DNA of 64,000 nt from Panicum virgatum (taxonomy: Eukaryota; Streptophyta; Magnoliopsida; Poales; Poaceae). Positions within the stretch are counted from its first letter, which is position 1. Each line of letters starts with the position of its first letter. Made by a program: the position numbers and the translations under genes. Of the stretch, positions 1 through 10,915 are shown piece after piece. The stretch lies in assembly GCF_016808335.1 (NCBI RefSeq), contig NC_053137.1, positions 8,482,506-8,546,505 on the forward strand. Reading direction: 5' to 3'. The notes under the pieces are model-generated. The model was not told the origin of the DNA. It did not search any database and saw only the letters and a program-made list of their open reading frames with translations.

Positions 1-1
1 G

Positions 2-229
2 GTTCATACCACCAAGAAACTCATCTAGGCCGAGGAAGCTTTCATTGCAAACTCCAAACAAGAAACCCAGGAAATAGCCGAGCAGATACAAGCAGAGTTT
101 GCAGAGATAAGCACCTTGAGTCGGCAGATAGTAACAGGCGATGACAAGGATGAAGAAGCAATCATAGCACGAGCAGACATCGTCCGCACAGAAGCCATCC
201 ACGCCATAGAAGAATTCCTGAACCAGTAG
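2..229 (+). pseudogene. C-terminal part of an antisense extra ORF of the Tat element
   Basis: On the plus strand, opposite to gag-pol, a frame runs from base 2 to a TAG at 227-229, interrupted once by a TAG at 26-28. The predicted peptide is rich in Glu, Ala, Gln and Ile with heptad-like spacing and looks helical or coiled-coil. Known Tat-lineage elements of plants often carry such an antisense ORF between pol and the 3' LTR. The position fits this. The N-terminus is outside the window, so no domain can be assigned. The internal TAG precedes a run of otherwise sensible codons and probably replaced CAG. Confidence 0.5.
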
Positions 230-374
230 ATAGGCTCAAGAGACAATTAGTACTGCCTGTTAACCTGAAACTTGTACTTGTTTAAAAAAACATCTTAAGT
301 CGATGGTTACACATCGGCTGTTTCGTTCCTCGTATGTATTTTACTATTTTTATTTTTTTATTATTTTTTTTACC

Positions 375-485
375 GGCCAACTCAACGTGTTGGCCTATCT
401 CTTTTCTTTTCTCTTTTTTTTACTGGCCAACTCAACGTGTTGGCCTGTCATGATTTTTTTGTGCGGCCAACTCAACGTGTTGGCC
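375..485. repeat. Three spaced copies of a 21-bp near-palindrome
   Basis: Identical 21-bp units lie at 375-395, 425-445 and 465-485. Each starts GGCCAAC and ends GTTGGCC, so each has 7-bp inverted arms around a 7-nt centre. Starts are 50 and 40 bp apart and the spacers are T-rich on the plus strand. The array lies just 3' of the integrase on the element's own strand, between pol and the antisense ORF. No function is known to me. Confidence 0.9.
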
Positions 486-523
486 TATTACACTGCAGCC
501 AGATGGATCTCATCGGCTTTTCG

Positions 524-1747
524 TTACTCGCCTTCCCACATGCTCGAGAAATACTTCTTGAGATGTTGGCCATTGACAGCAACAGGAAACTTGACGCCGT
601 CCAATTCCTCGAGCATGTATGCATTCCCAGGCAAGACCTGATCAACCTTGTACGGCCCATGCCAAGTTGGAGACCATTTACCAAACTTTTTATCTTTAGT
701 TCCCAATGGCAATACTGCCTCCCAAACCAAGTCTCCAACCTGGAAATCCTTAGGCCTGACCTTCTTGTTGTACGCACGAGCAACTTTGGCCTTATTTTCT
801 TTGATCTTTTCCAGCGACCAAAGCCTTAGGTCTGCCAGGTCCTCCACATTATCGTTCATCAAGGCTGCATACTGTTCAGCGGATAGATCATTCTGAAACT
901 CAACACGCCTTGATCCCACCGTGATTTCCCATGGTAACACAGCGTCTTGGCCGTAGACTAAATGGTACGGCGACGTTTTGGTGGACCCATGACATGAAAT
1001 ACGATATGCCCACAAAGCTTCTGATAACACCTCATGCCAGCGCCTAGGATATTCATCGATCTTTCTCTTTATGAGCTTAATGAGGCTCTGGTTGGATGCT
1101 TCAGCCTGTCCATTAGCTTGGGCATAATATGGAGATGATCTTATCAGCTTAATCCCCATTTCATCGGCAAACTTTCTGAACTCCTCCGATATGAAGACCG
1201 ATCCTCCATCGGTCGTAATAGTTTGAGGAATTCCAAATCTGTGGATGATGTGCTCTTTGACAAAGCTGATCACATCTCTTGACGCTACTGATCTCATGGG
1301 CACTGTCTCTACCCATTGGTGACCCTTGCTAGACGATGGGTTGATCTGTCCAATCATATCCATGCCCCAACCTCTGAATGGCCACGGTTTGATGATAGGA
1401 TTCATTACTGATGCTGGCACTATCTGAATTTTGCCAAATCTCTGACATGCCTGGCATCCTTTATAATATTTGAAACAATCTTCAAGCATGGTAGGCCAAT
1501 AATATCCCGATCGCCTAATCAGCCACTTCATCTTATGAGCCGATTGGTGAGTACCGCAGGCTTCTTCATGAACCTCATGCAAGAGCCGATTTGACTCTGA
1601 AGGTCCCAGACATCTAAGTAGTAGTCCTTCCAAGGTCCTGTAGAACATGTCATCCCCTATCAGAACATACTTCATGGCCTTGAGTCTTATCCTTCTGGGT
1701 GCCCCCCGAGCCGAATGCTTCAAGTAATTGAAGATATCGGCTCTCTA
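524..1747 (-). pseudogene. Ty3/gypsy integrase domain
   Basis: The 399-residue open segment shows an N-terminal HHCC zinc-binding region (His-Glu-Ala-Cys-Gly-Thr-His followed by Cys-Gln-Ala-Cys), a catalytic core with Asp in GMDMIG, Asp in TTDGG and Glu in GQAEASNQS (the D,D,E triad), and a C-terminal region ending near HLKKYFSSMWEGE. It would join the retrotransposon cDNA to chromosomal DNA. It is separated from the upstream RNase H frame by a TAG at 1745-1747, in the same frame, so the polyprotein is interrupted. Confidence 0.88.
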
Positions 1748-2641
1748 GTCTTTGGGTTCTAGAAACTGAACCTCCACGTCAACTCCATCGGCTGTTTCCC
1801 TGTACCCGGAAGACATCTGTGCCAAATCATTGGCTTCATTGTTCAGAGTCCTGCGTATCCAGTGGAAATTGATGTACCTGAAATGTGACATCAACTCACG
1901 GCACTGCATCCATATCGGAAATAGAGCCTCGCTCTCACATCTATATTCTTCCGTGAGCTGAGAAATCACCAATTTTGAATCTTCAAAAATTTCCACCGCT
2001 TCTGCACCAGCTTCGAGGAGCAGTTCCATCCCTTTGCGAACGGCTTCATATTCCACCAAATTATTGGTGCATGGGGCAGTCATTCTGATGGAAAAGGAGT
2101 AAGTCGCTCCACGAGGCGAGACCAACAGAATTCCCACACCGCACCCATCATCACAAGCCGATCCGTCAAAAAACATAGCCCAAGCAGCAATATCAGTGCT
2201 GATCCTATCTGCAACAAGATCCGCCAGTGCTTGTCCTTTGACAGCTTTCGCAGGCTGATACCGAATATCGAACTCTGACAATGCAAACATCCATTTTCCT
2301 AGCCGGCCTTTCAGGACAGGAGCCGACAGCATGTGCTTTATGACATCGAATTTACATATGACAATTGTTTCCGCCGAGAGCAAAATATGGCGAAGCTTTG
2401 TACATGTAAAGTATAAGCAAAGACAAAGCTTCTCGATTTCAGGATACCTGGTCTCAGCGTCTAACATGCGCCTGCTGAGGTAGAAAACCACCCTCTCCTG
2501 GCCGTCGTGCTTCTAGACTAACACCGAACCAATAGAAGTGTCACCCACGGATAGGTACACGTAGAACGGCCTATCTTGCTGAGGAGGAACCAACACTGGA
2601 GGCTTTGACAAATATTCTTTGATTTCATTGAAAGCTTGCTG
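1745..2641 (-). pseudogene. Dual RNase H region (RH plus archaeal-type aRNH)
   Basis: Continuing the RT frame, a retroelement RNase H follows (FYLSRRMLDAETRYPEIE, then a tether-like segment). After about 100 residues a second RNase H appears with MFFDGSACDDGCGVG, NNLVEYEA and FEDSKLVISQL, supplying the Asp, Glu and Asp of an archaeal/plant-type RNase H. Dual RNase H domains are an established feature of the Tat lineage. In-frame TAG codons at 2513-2515 and 1745-1747 break the segment. The tail, with EANDLAQMSSGYR, links to the integrase. Confidence 0.82.
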
Positions 2642-3916
2642 CTATTCTGTCCCCCAGCGAAATGCATCATCGGATTTGATCTTCACTAAACCCATGAACG
2701 GCTCAATGCGTCCAGACATATTAGAAATAAATCGTCTGACAAAGTTAATTTTACCGATGAACTTCTGTAACTCTTTCTTTGTAGTAGGTGGCTTCATCGT
2801 CTCCACGGCTTCTTGACTTTTTAGGCCGATCTCGATTCCCCGTTCATGCACCAGGAATCCCAGAAATTGACCGGCCGACACACCGAAAGCGCACTTCTTT
2901 GGGTTCATTTTGAGCCCAAACCTCCGAGTCCGCTCCAAAACTGGACGCAGATCTTCTAGATGCCCCCCAGCCGACTTGGACTTGACCACAACATCATCAA
3001 TATAGATCTCTACCAGTTTGCCGATGAGATCATGAAAAATATAATTCATGGCACGTTGATACGTTGCACCGGCATTTTTCAGTCCAAAGGTCATCACCAA
3101 GTACTCGAACAAGCCGACCACACCTGGTATTCTGAACGCGGTCTTGTTCACGTCTTCCGGGGCCACGAAGATCTGGTTGTAACCGGCATTGCCGTCCATA
3201 AAACTCATCATTTTGTGGCCGGCAGCTGCGTTGATCAATGTTTCTGCAACAGGCATCGGGTATTCATCTTTTGGCGTCGCTCTGTTGAGATCTCTAAAAT
3301 CGACGCAGACACGCCATCGGCCATCCTTCTTTTGTACCGGTACCACGCTAGAGATCCATTCTGCGTACCGGCACGGCCTGATGAACCCAGCATCCAGCAT
3401 CTTCTCCACCTCTTTCTTGACTTCTTCTAGGATTTCGGCCTTCATCTGACGTGCTCGTTGCTGAAACGGCCGAAACCCTTTCTTGAGCGGGAGCCGATGC
3501 TCGACGATGCTTCTATCCAGACCGGGCATCTCGGTGTAGTCCCATGCAAAACAGTCCCGGTACTCTTTCAGTAGTGCAATCATCTCCTCTCGCAAGGCCG
3601 GATCCAACTTCTTGCTGATAAATGTCGGCCGTGGCTTATCCCCAGGACCGATGTCAACCTCTTCCAAATCATCAGCTGACGTGAACCCGTATCCGAGTTT
3701 GCCGTCGTCTGAAAAATCAGCTGCGAACGCAAGCGAGTCTTCATTATCCACAAGATCAGCGGCAAACACAGGGAGATGACAAGAAAAATTATTTGGCCAA
3801 CCGCGTGGGCTGGCCGCTTCTACACTTCCATTATCATCCGAAACCAAATGGTCGATGAGTGGCCAACTGCCAGAGCAGGCCATCGTGTGTACATGATGTA
3901 ACAACTCCGAACCCAA
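2642..3916 (-). pseudogene. Ty3/gypsy reverse transcriptase
   Basis: The open frame contains the fingers/palm motifs of gypsy RT: KKDGRWRVCVDFRDLN, a palm Asp region near MSFMDGNAGYNQIF, FGLKNAGATYQRAMN, and the catalytic YIDDVVVKS. Then come LKMNPKKCAFG and the connection FIGKINFVRRFISN. It would copy element RNA into DNA. The frame ends at TAG 2642-2644, immediately before a Gln codon. The first usable codon is near 3916; the link to the upstream protease is out of frame, so a shift lies between 3916 and 4000. Confidence 0.88.
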
Positions 3917-3999
3917 ACAGGATTTTTCTATTTTTTGGGGCCGGACGTTGGGACCGGCCTCTCTATCTCTATTACATCTCGTGGCATGCTAGGATGCAT

Positions 4000-4518
4000 C
4001 TACTCTGTGAGGCCAGTGGATAAGACCAGCCTCAGTCCGTTTTTTGTCGCCTCGATCCGATCACAGTCTTCCAGGGCGATCCCTGAGATCGGCTCTTGTC
4101 CATCTGCATGCCAAGCGTTCATATCTGCGAGCGAGACCTCACTGGAATTGTCTGCAGGGACCACTTCTACTTCATCGCCATCCCATTGGACGAGGTACTG
4201 ATGCATTGTGGAAGGGATACAACAGTTGGCATGAATCCAGTCCCTCCCAAGCAGCACTGTGTATGTACTCTTGCTGTTAACGATGAAGAACGATGTTGGC
4301 ATAGTCTTGCGGCCCACTGTCAGTTCCACATTAAGAACCCCCATCGCCTCTGATAGCTGTCCATTGAAGTCATTAAGCATCACATTGGTCTTGATCAGAT
4401 CGGCAGAAGAACGACCCAATCGGCGCAGCACAGAGTATGGCATCAGGTTGACTGTGGCACCAGTGCCGACCAACATCCTGTTCACAGGCTTGCCATTGAT
4501 GAAGCCCTTGAGATACAA
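4000..4518 (-). pseudogene. Retropepsin-like aspartic protease with altered active site
   Basis: The segment carries the retropepsin start INGKPVNRMLVGTGATVNLM and the downstream hydrophobic strand VLLGRDWIHA (flap and ILGRDWI-type motif). The family active site is normally Asp-Thr/Ser-Gly. Here the first residue reads Gly (GTG), so the catalytic aspartate appears lost. The frame ends with TAG at 4000-4002. It would have cut the Gag-Pol polyprotein. Confidence 0.75.
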
Positions 4519-4587
4519 TCCCTTCAGGTGCTTGTAGCTCTTCTCCTTGGGCTTCTCGAAGATGATCGGTCGTGGGCCCAGATCCAG

Positions 4588-7120
4588 CTATGCGATGGCT
4601 GATTCTTCCGGTTGGGGTGCCCGAAACTCCGATGGGAGCACGAATACCATGTTCACATCAGCCGATGGCTTCTCATCGGCTTTTGTCTGCTTGGGGCGCC
4701 ACTCTTTTTTGGGAGGGCTCCTTTCCTCCCTTCGCGGTCGCCTGACTTGTTCCGCGAGATTCGGACGTGCTTTTCTCAGCACGTCAAGGTACTTTGCTTC
4801 TGCCTCTTCCAGATTGTGCAAGCGCTGCACTCTGCGCTTTTGCGAGCGATTAAGCCCGTCAGGACACCACCGCGGACGATGGTACCTGTATTCTTCTTCT
4901 TCTTGCTCGAAATCACCCTTGGTTGGCCTCCTCATATGGTCATCATGACGTGTTCTGGGCTCTAAGCGCCGGAACACCGATGTCTCGTCCTGCTGGCGTC
5001 CTCGAGGCCTGCACTCCAAGCAATCATCTATAGTAGGCAATCGGCTCATGCCAGAATTCCAGCAGTACCTGAAGAACAGGCAATGCCAGTGGTCGCGTAT
5101 AGCCTGGCGTCTCCCCAATGTCCTTCCTGAGCGGTGCTCGTACTCGTCCTCTTCCGATTCGTATCGGCGGCACAACTTGTACTAGTACTGGTATTTTTCT
5201 AGAAGCTGATTAGAAGCTGGAAGCTGATTGCAGATGTGATGCACCTGCTCTTCGGTCACATGCTGCTATTCTAGTTCGCGTCTATCCTGCGGCCATTTGC
5301 CAGAAGCGGCCTCTCTCCTCTGCTTGTCATGGCGGCGCACGGGTCCCACCATGTTGATCTGGAATGCCAAATCCTGGCCCTTGGATCCGAAATCTGACAG
5401 CTCCACCATGTTAGCTTGTGGGAAGGGCTTTGTGTCAACTTTCATCGTGTGTTGAGTCAGAATTAATCGGCCTTGCTCGATAGCCGATTGTATCTGACGA
5501 CGTAACTCCTTGCATTCACCCATGGAATGAGTGAACGAGTGGTGCCATTTGCAGTACAGTCTTCCCTGCAACTCTTGTGCCATTGGTAACTTGTGATTCT
5601 CTGGGAGCTTCAACTGTTTTTCTTTGAGGAGCAGATCAAATATCTGCTCTGCCTTGGTTACGTCGAAGTCGAAGCCCTTCACAAGCCCCTGCTGTTTGAC
5701 CCACTTGCACGGGACAGGGTTTGCCCCCCGAGTCCACTCTGCCACGGCCACTTCTTGCTCCTCGCCAGAGTCATCAGATTCATCCGCCTGGGCCATGTTT
5801 ACATGGCGCTTGAACTTGTCCTGGTACAGCTCAGGATGGTAATGTTCGTATGTTGTAAGCATCTATACCAGGTGCGCCAGAGATGTGAACTCCAACTGAA
5901 AAGCCGCATCCTTGATCGGCTTAGCGAGTCCCAGGACAGCCAGATCGACTGCCTCCTTCTTTGTGATGCGCGACGAGTAGCATTGGTTCTTGACCTCCCT
6001 GAAGCGCTATATGTATTCTGACACAGTCTCTCCTCGCTTCTGCCTGACTTGGGTATGGAATTGATCTTCAAGCTGCCTCCGAGTGGTACTGGGTATGGAA
6101 TTGATCTTCAAGCTGCCTCCAAGTCCGAATCGAGTCCGGAGCCAGTGATGCATACCATCCAAAAGCTGGGCCTGTAAGGGATTGGCCGAAGAACCGGACC
6201 CTCAACGGATCCGATACTGAGATCATCCCAAGCTGCGTTAAGTATCGGCTCACATGCTCGACGGAGCTGGCTCCTTCTGACCCGTTGAACTTGGTGAACT
6301 CAGGAAGTCGATACTTGGGTAGCAGTGGGATCAAGTCACAGTCACTTGGATACGGCTTGGAATAGCCGATCGTTTTCCTCTTGGGAAGGATGCCGAACTG
6401 GTCTCTCAGTATTGCACTGACCTGCTCCACACTAAGAACTCCTGGGGCTGATGGCTCAGCATTCGGACCAGTAGCGTACTTTGCCAGCCACGCTTGTTTC
6501 TCCGCGTCTGCTCCAGAAGCTCCTGGGTTTACCATCTGCACCGAGCGTATTGGATTGACGCTGTCAGGGATGTAGGCGCACGTGTAGCCATGTGGAATCT
6601 CCTTGGGTGGCTCGGTGAGGAATTGGCCTTCTCCAGGATCACCGCCGATCTTGTGGACGACGTAGATCGGCGAATTCTGTGATTTTGGAGCCGCGAATGA
6701 GAACGGCAATACCGGTCTAGAATGCAGTGCAGCTTCCTCTGTGTGACTCCCCAGGGTTGGCCCCGATGGAGAGTACTGGTTCTTGATTATCTCTTGGATG
6801 ACGCGGTGCGCCATGCGCTCGAGCTCGTTCATCAGGCTTTGAGAGTGCCGATGAAGCGAATGGGCCACCATGTAGTTCATCTCCTGACGCAGGGCTCTGG
6901 TGCGCTCTTCTGATGGCACAGACAGATCTACGTTGTCGAGAGCACCTTCTGGTGAGAACCCCTTCCACCTAATGCCATGGTTGCGGGTCCTCTCAAAAGA
7001 GCCGATGAGGTCGGCTTCCAGCAGAGCTTTGATCTCATCATACTTCTTCTTGTGTTCAGGAGAGAGCTCTTCATACGTGATGGGCTTGGGAGTGGGTTCT
7101 TGATCTTGAGCTCCAGTCAT
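4588..7120 (-). pseudogene. gag polyprotein region, multiply interrupted
   Basis: The best start is ATG at 7118-7120, 30 bp inside the primer-binding site. The N-terminal part (7120 to about 6090) includes the conserved gag core LPEFTKFNG, VEHVSRYLTQLG and FGWYASLAPDSI. A 30-bp duplication at 6051-6120 shifts the frame. The remaining gag continues through 6050-5266 (FREVKNQCYSSRI and the Cys/His segment LYCKWHHSFTHSMGEC) and 5262-4588 (acidic/basic, Arg-rich). In-frame TAGs lie at 6007, 5863, 5266, 5182 and 4588. It would form the capsid and bind element RNA. Confidence 0.8.
6051..6120. repeat. 30-bp direct duplication inside gag
   Basis: The 30-bp stretch starting GGGTATGGAATTG occurs identically at 6051-6080 and 6091-6120, separated by 10 bp. 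The 40-bp offset is not a multiple of three, so it shifts the gag frame and produces the stop at 6068-6070. It looks like a local duplication or slippage event after insertion. Confidence 0.9.
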
Positions 7121-7149
7121 TGTTGCAGTGGACGTTGTTGCCGAGAAGA

Positions 7150-7167
7150 GTCCCACTGGGCGTGCCA
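7150..7167 (-). other. Primer-binding site of the gypsy element
   Basis: Just inside the 5' LTR the minus strand reads TGGCACGCCCAGTGGGAC, beginning six bases after the LTR terminal CA. Position and the TGGCRC-type start match plant gypsy primer-binding sites. The tRNA was not identified. Confidence 0.65.
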
Positions 7168-7172
7168 GAATG

Positions 7173-8400
7173 TGTTGTCGGTCGAAACCCACCGGCGAGC
7201 AGCGACAGGCAACACAAGGAGCCGGGAGGTCGCCGGAGTGCTGGCAGGCACTGCTCCCTCGTCGACGGCCCGTAATTCCGTCACGCGCCCGGAGAATGTA
7301 TGGAAAGCCGGGCGTGCCACCTAACCTATACCCGATCAGGAGGGTGCGAACGTGCTCCAAACAGTTTCCTATATAAAAAGACACGTGTAAACATAAGTCC
7401 GAGCCGTGGTCGGCTCCCCGGGACGACTCTTGCATCGGCTTTAAAGAGCCGATCGAGTCCCGGTGTCAGATGGGATCTGTTTGCATCCAGATATTATTGA
7501 ATAAAGCAAATAACTATAAGACTGTTTCAATTAAATCTAATTAATCTAATCCACGATGATAAAAGCCTCACTGCTAGATCGGAACATCCTACACGCGACT
7601 AGGTCTAATGAACACAACAGACAACTAAACCATAACCCAAAACAGAGGCCTAAGAACTAGCAAGAGCCGATTCCCGGAACAATCCCTATCAAGGCTAAGA
7701 TAAAGCATCTACTACACCACCGGATCGTCCAACCCGTTTGCAAGGCCTAACCTAGCAGATATTACGCAAACTCTTAAGATAAGAGCAAATCATAACAGAT
7801 CAGATCTATTAAACTTAAAAGAAGCAGGGTGTTGCCTCTGTGCAACTAATTCTATGCGACAAGAACTAGCATGAGATTGAAACGTGACTGCACAGAGACA
7901 ACATGATATTCGTAGATGATAAGAAATGAAGCGCAACGGATCTACTAAAAGCCATACTACGAACATCAAGATAACTAGTATTACTCACCATCAAAAACGC
8001 TTCAGTACGAGTAATACCAAGGTAAAAGCAAGAACAACGCTGCCCTGATCGCGAGAAGCGATCAGGGCAGCATGGCACTTACTTGGATGAAACCCTAGGA
8101 TTAGGGGTAGCGATGCGCCGAGAGTTGTTGTTTGCGAGACGTGATGACGCTCTCCCTTTATGAATAACAAAGGGTACATATTTATAGTCCGGAGACTTGG
8201 GAAACAATCTAAACTAATCTTGTCCTGATCGGACTCTATCTCTAACCTTAGACTAAATCTAAGGATACATGGCCCATGTGGCCCAGATGCTCATGCAAGA
8301 GCCGATTTACAAGTCTTCTTAATTTTTCTGTTTTAAGCCCATTCTGCTTTCGGCCCATAAATTAATCCTGTTAATTTATGGCGATAACAGTATTTCAACA
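7173..8400 (-). repeat. 5' LTR of the gypsy element
   Basis: The 1228-bp segment starts TGTTG and ends CAACA on the plus strand, giving the 5-bp terminal inverted repeat expected of an LTR. The LINE coding sequence begins right after 8400, and the primer-binding site and gag start lie right below 7173. The partner LTR is outside the window. Confidence 0.8.
8179..8187 (-). promoter_or_regulatory. Candidate TATA box of the gypsy LTR
   Basis: The minus strand reads CTATAAATA about 215 bp into the LTR from its 5' end, a usual place for the U3 core promoter. Transcription would start near 8150 and run toward lower coordinates. No transcript data are available. Confidence 0.5.
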
Positions 8401-10915
8401 GTAATGGGATGATCAAGCATACACAGCAAGAAAAGGAGGAATGTGTTTTTCAGCATTTTCATCAACACCTAGGCCAGTGTTTGCCCAGGGAGTACACTAT
8501 AGACTGGACCAATATTCAGCTCAATAGATGTCAGCTGCAACACCTAGAACAGGAGTTCTCTGAAGAAGAAGTTCAACATGTGATGCATCAAATGCAGTCA
8601 GACAAGGCACCAGGCCATGATGGGTTCATTGGGGTCTTCTACAAATCTTGTTGGAACATTATCAAGCAGGACATTCTTGCAGCTGTGAACTACTTTTATA
8701 CCAACCATGATCAGCATTTCAATTTGCTCAACACTGCACACGTTGTCCTCCTACCAAAAAAAGAGGAAGCCACAGTGATTGGAGATTATAGGCCTATTAG
8801 TCTGTCACACAGTTTCACCAAGTTGATTTCCAAGCTGATGTCAGTTAGGTTAGCTGATGAGTTAAGTCAACTGGTCTCCAGGGCACAAAGTGCTTTTATC
8901 AAAAGGAGAAGCATCCATGATAATTTTTTGTACACTCAGAACTTGATAAGGGACCTGCACAGGGCCAAAAAAACCTACTCTTTTTCTGAAGCTAGACATT
9001 GCAAAAGCGCTTGACACTATGAAATGGGATTATCTGCAAGAGGTGTTGGAACAATTTGGCTTTGGGAACAGGTGGAGAATTTGGGTAACCATTCTTCTTG
9101 GGAAGTCTACCTCCTCAGTGCTACTAAATGGTTTCAGAGGAAAATGGTTCAAACGTACCAATGGCCTTAGACAGGGGGACCCTTTATCACCCATGCTTTT
9201 TATCCTGGCAATGGAACCTTTACACCTTATGCTTCAGAAGGCCACAGAACAGGGATTGTTAACTCCTTTAGGCAGTTCAAGGGCAAATTTGAGAGTCAGT
9301 TTCTATGCAGATGATGCAACAATTTTTGTTAACCCTGTCTCTGAGGAGGTTAATGTGGTAAAAACCATTCTGGATGGCTTTGGGAAGGCTTCTGGTCTGC
9401 TGACAAATATAGAGAAGTCTGCAGTTCATCCTATAAGCTGTGAGGGCCTAGATCTACAGCTCATTATGCATTCTTTTCAGTGCCCAATCAAGGCTTTTCC
9501 TTGCAAATACCTAGGTTTACCTCTTAGCTTAAGGCAACTAAAGAGGGTGGAGGTTCAACCTCTAATTGATAAAATAGGGAAGAAGCTGGCAGTGTGGAAG
9601 GGCAGATTAATGAACAAGTCTGGCAGGCTTAAGCTTGTTAATACTATGTTGTCGGCTATGCCAACTTATTTCCTTACTGTGTTCAAACTGCCAAAATGGA
9701 CCATTAAAAGCATTGACAAATTCAGAAGAGGGTTCTTGTGGAAGGGCACAACTGAGTACAAGGGTGGCCAATGTCTTGTTAACTGGCCGGCAATAAAGAG
9801 ACCTAAGAAATTTGGGGGCCTTGGGATACTTGACCTTGACCTGTTTAGTCGTGCACTCAAATTGAGATGGTTATGGTATCAGTGGACAGAACCAGAGAGG
9901 CCCTGGGTTGGGACTGAACCTCCAATTGACAACATTGACAGGCAATTATTCAGAGTGTCCACAACTGTGATCATTGGTGATGGACAAAAAATAAGTTTTT
10001 GGCAGTCCTCTTGGTTAAATGGCAAGGCACCTATGGATGTGTACCCTGACCTTTTTCGGTTGGCATGGAGGAAAAATAGATCGGTCAAGGATGAGCTGCA
10101 TAATCAGAGTTGGACAAGGGGACTTTGGCGTATGCAATCTGTCAGTGAAATGGCTCAGTTCGTGGAACTCTGGGACCAGGTGCAGAATATCCAGCTTTCA
10201 GATTCAGTTGATCACATCACTTGGAAGTGGACTGCAGATGGTCATTACTCTTCAAAGTCAGCATATCTTGCACAATTTCATGGTGCCTACAGCTCTTTCG
10301 GGGGAGACTACATTTGGAAAGCGGAGGCCGAGGGCAAACATAAATTTTTTGCCTGGTTACTAATTCAGAGCAGAATACTCACAGTGGATAACTTAATCAT
10401 CAGAGGGTGCCCATGCAATACCATTTGTGTCATGTGTGATCAAGAGAGTGAAACGGCATCCCATCTCATCCTACATTGCAGTTTCGCCCATCAGGTTTGG
10501 CAACAGGTAGCACAGTGGACGGGAGGTTTAGTTGCAAATCCTCATTTAGATGAACACATCATGTTTTGGTGGGAGCGAGCGCTTGGTAATCTTCCAAAAA
10601 ACATCAGAAGAATCAAGGCAGCAGTGTTAATCTACACAGCCTGGAATATTTGGAAAGCACGAAACAAGGTAGTGTTCGACAACAAAAGGCTGTCACCGTT
10701 TGATGTTCTTCATGAAATCAAAATGGAGATGGCGGTTAGGACCTTGGCCTGCGGTAGGCCGGAGTTACCATTTGCAAATGTTTAAGAAAGTCTTCCATTT
10801 GTATGAGTATGAGTTTCACCTATTTTATGTAATATCACGCTTGTAAGAACTCGCTTGCTTCCTTTTCCTTAAATGACATAGCGGTGCTCCCGCAAACTTT
10901 TCAAAAAAAAAAAAG
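8401..10915 (+). mobile_element. L1-type LINE, 3' part, split by the gypsy insertion
   Basis: ORF2 sequence begins directly at the gypsy LTR edge and continues to a stop at 10783-10785. A 130-bp 3' UTR with TTAAATGACATAGCGG follows, then a terminal A12 tract at about 10904-10915. A poly(A) end without LTRs defines a non-LTR element. The endonuclease and 5' part should lie left of the window beyond the gypsy element. Confidence 0.88.
8409..10785 (+). pseudogene. LINE ORF2: reverse transcriptase plus zf-RVT domain, frameshifted
   Basis: The first part has RT motifs SDKAPGHDGF, LLPKKEEATVIGDYRPISL and AQSAFIKRRSIHDN. The second has KLDIAKALDTMKWDYL, GLRQGDPLSPMLF and the catalytic FYADDATIF, then the plant-LINE region KSGRLKLVNTMLSAMPTY and a C-terminal zf-RVT domain with KFFAWLLIQ and CVMCDQESETASHLILHC. 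The protein would nick-prime and copy LINE RNA. The two halves are in different frames. A run of seven A at 8969-8975 (six would keep the frame) is the likely +1 slip. It lacks the upstream endonuclease because of the gypsy insertion. Confidence 0.88.

Larger units (their letters stand above)
1..8400 (-). mobile_element. Ty3/gypsy LTR retrotransposon, Tat lineage, 3' end outside window
   Basis: Read on the minus strand the order is 5' LTR (8400-7173), primer-binding site, gag, protease, reverse transcriptase, RNase H, a second archaeal-type RNase H, integrase, then a non-coding region and an antisense ORF at the window edge. The order PR-RT-RH-INT defines Ty3/gypsy. A second RNase H after the first and an extra ORF between integrase and the 3' LTR are known traits of the Tat lineage. 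The 3' LTR lies to the left of the window. Coding frames are broken by at least nine in-frame TAG codons and one internal duplication, so the copy is dead. It sits inside a LINE, whose sequence resumes at 8401; the matching target-site duplicate is outside the window. Confidence 0.9.

Noticed and set aside
375..485. Short palindromic repeats with spacers that resemble a CRISPR array
   Set aside because: Only three units with unequal, T-rich spacers, in a plant retrotransposon; no cas genes and a eukaryotic context.
303..829. Plus-strand frames 3' of the integrase
   Set aside because: They overlap the end of the integrase frame or translate T-rich repeats; no family similarity seen.
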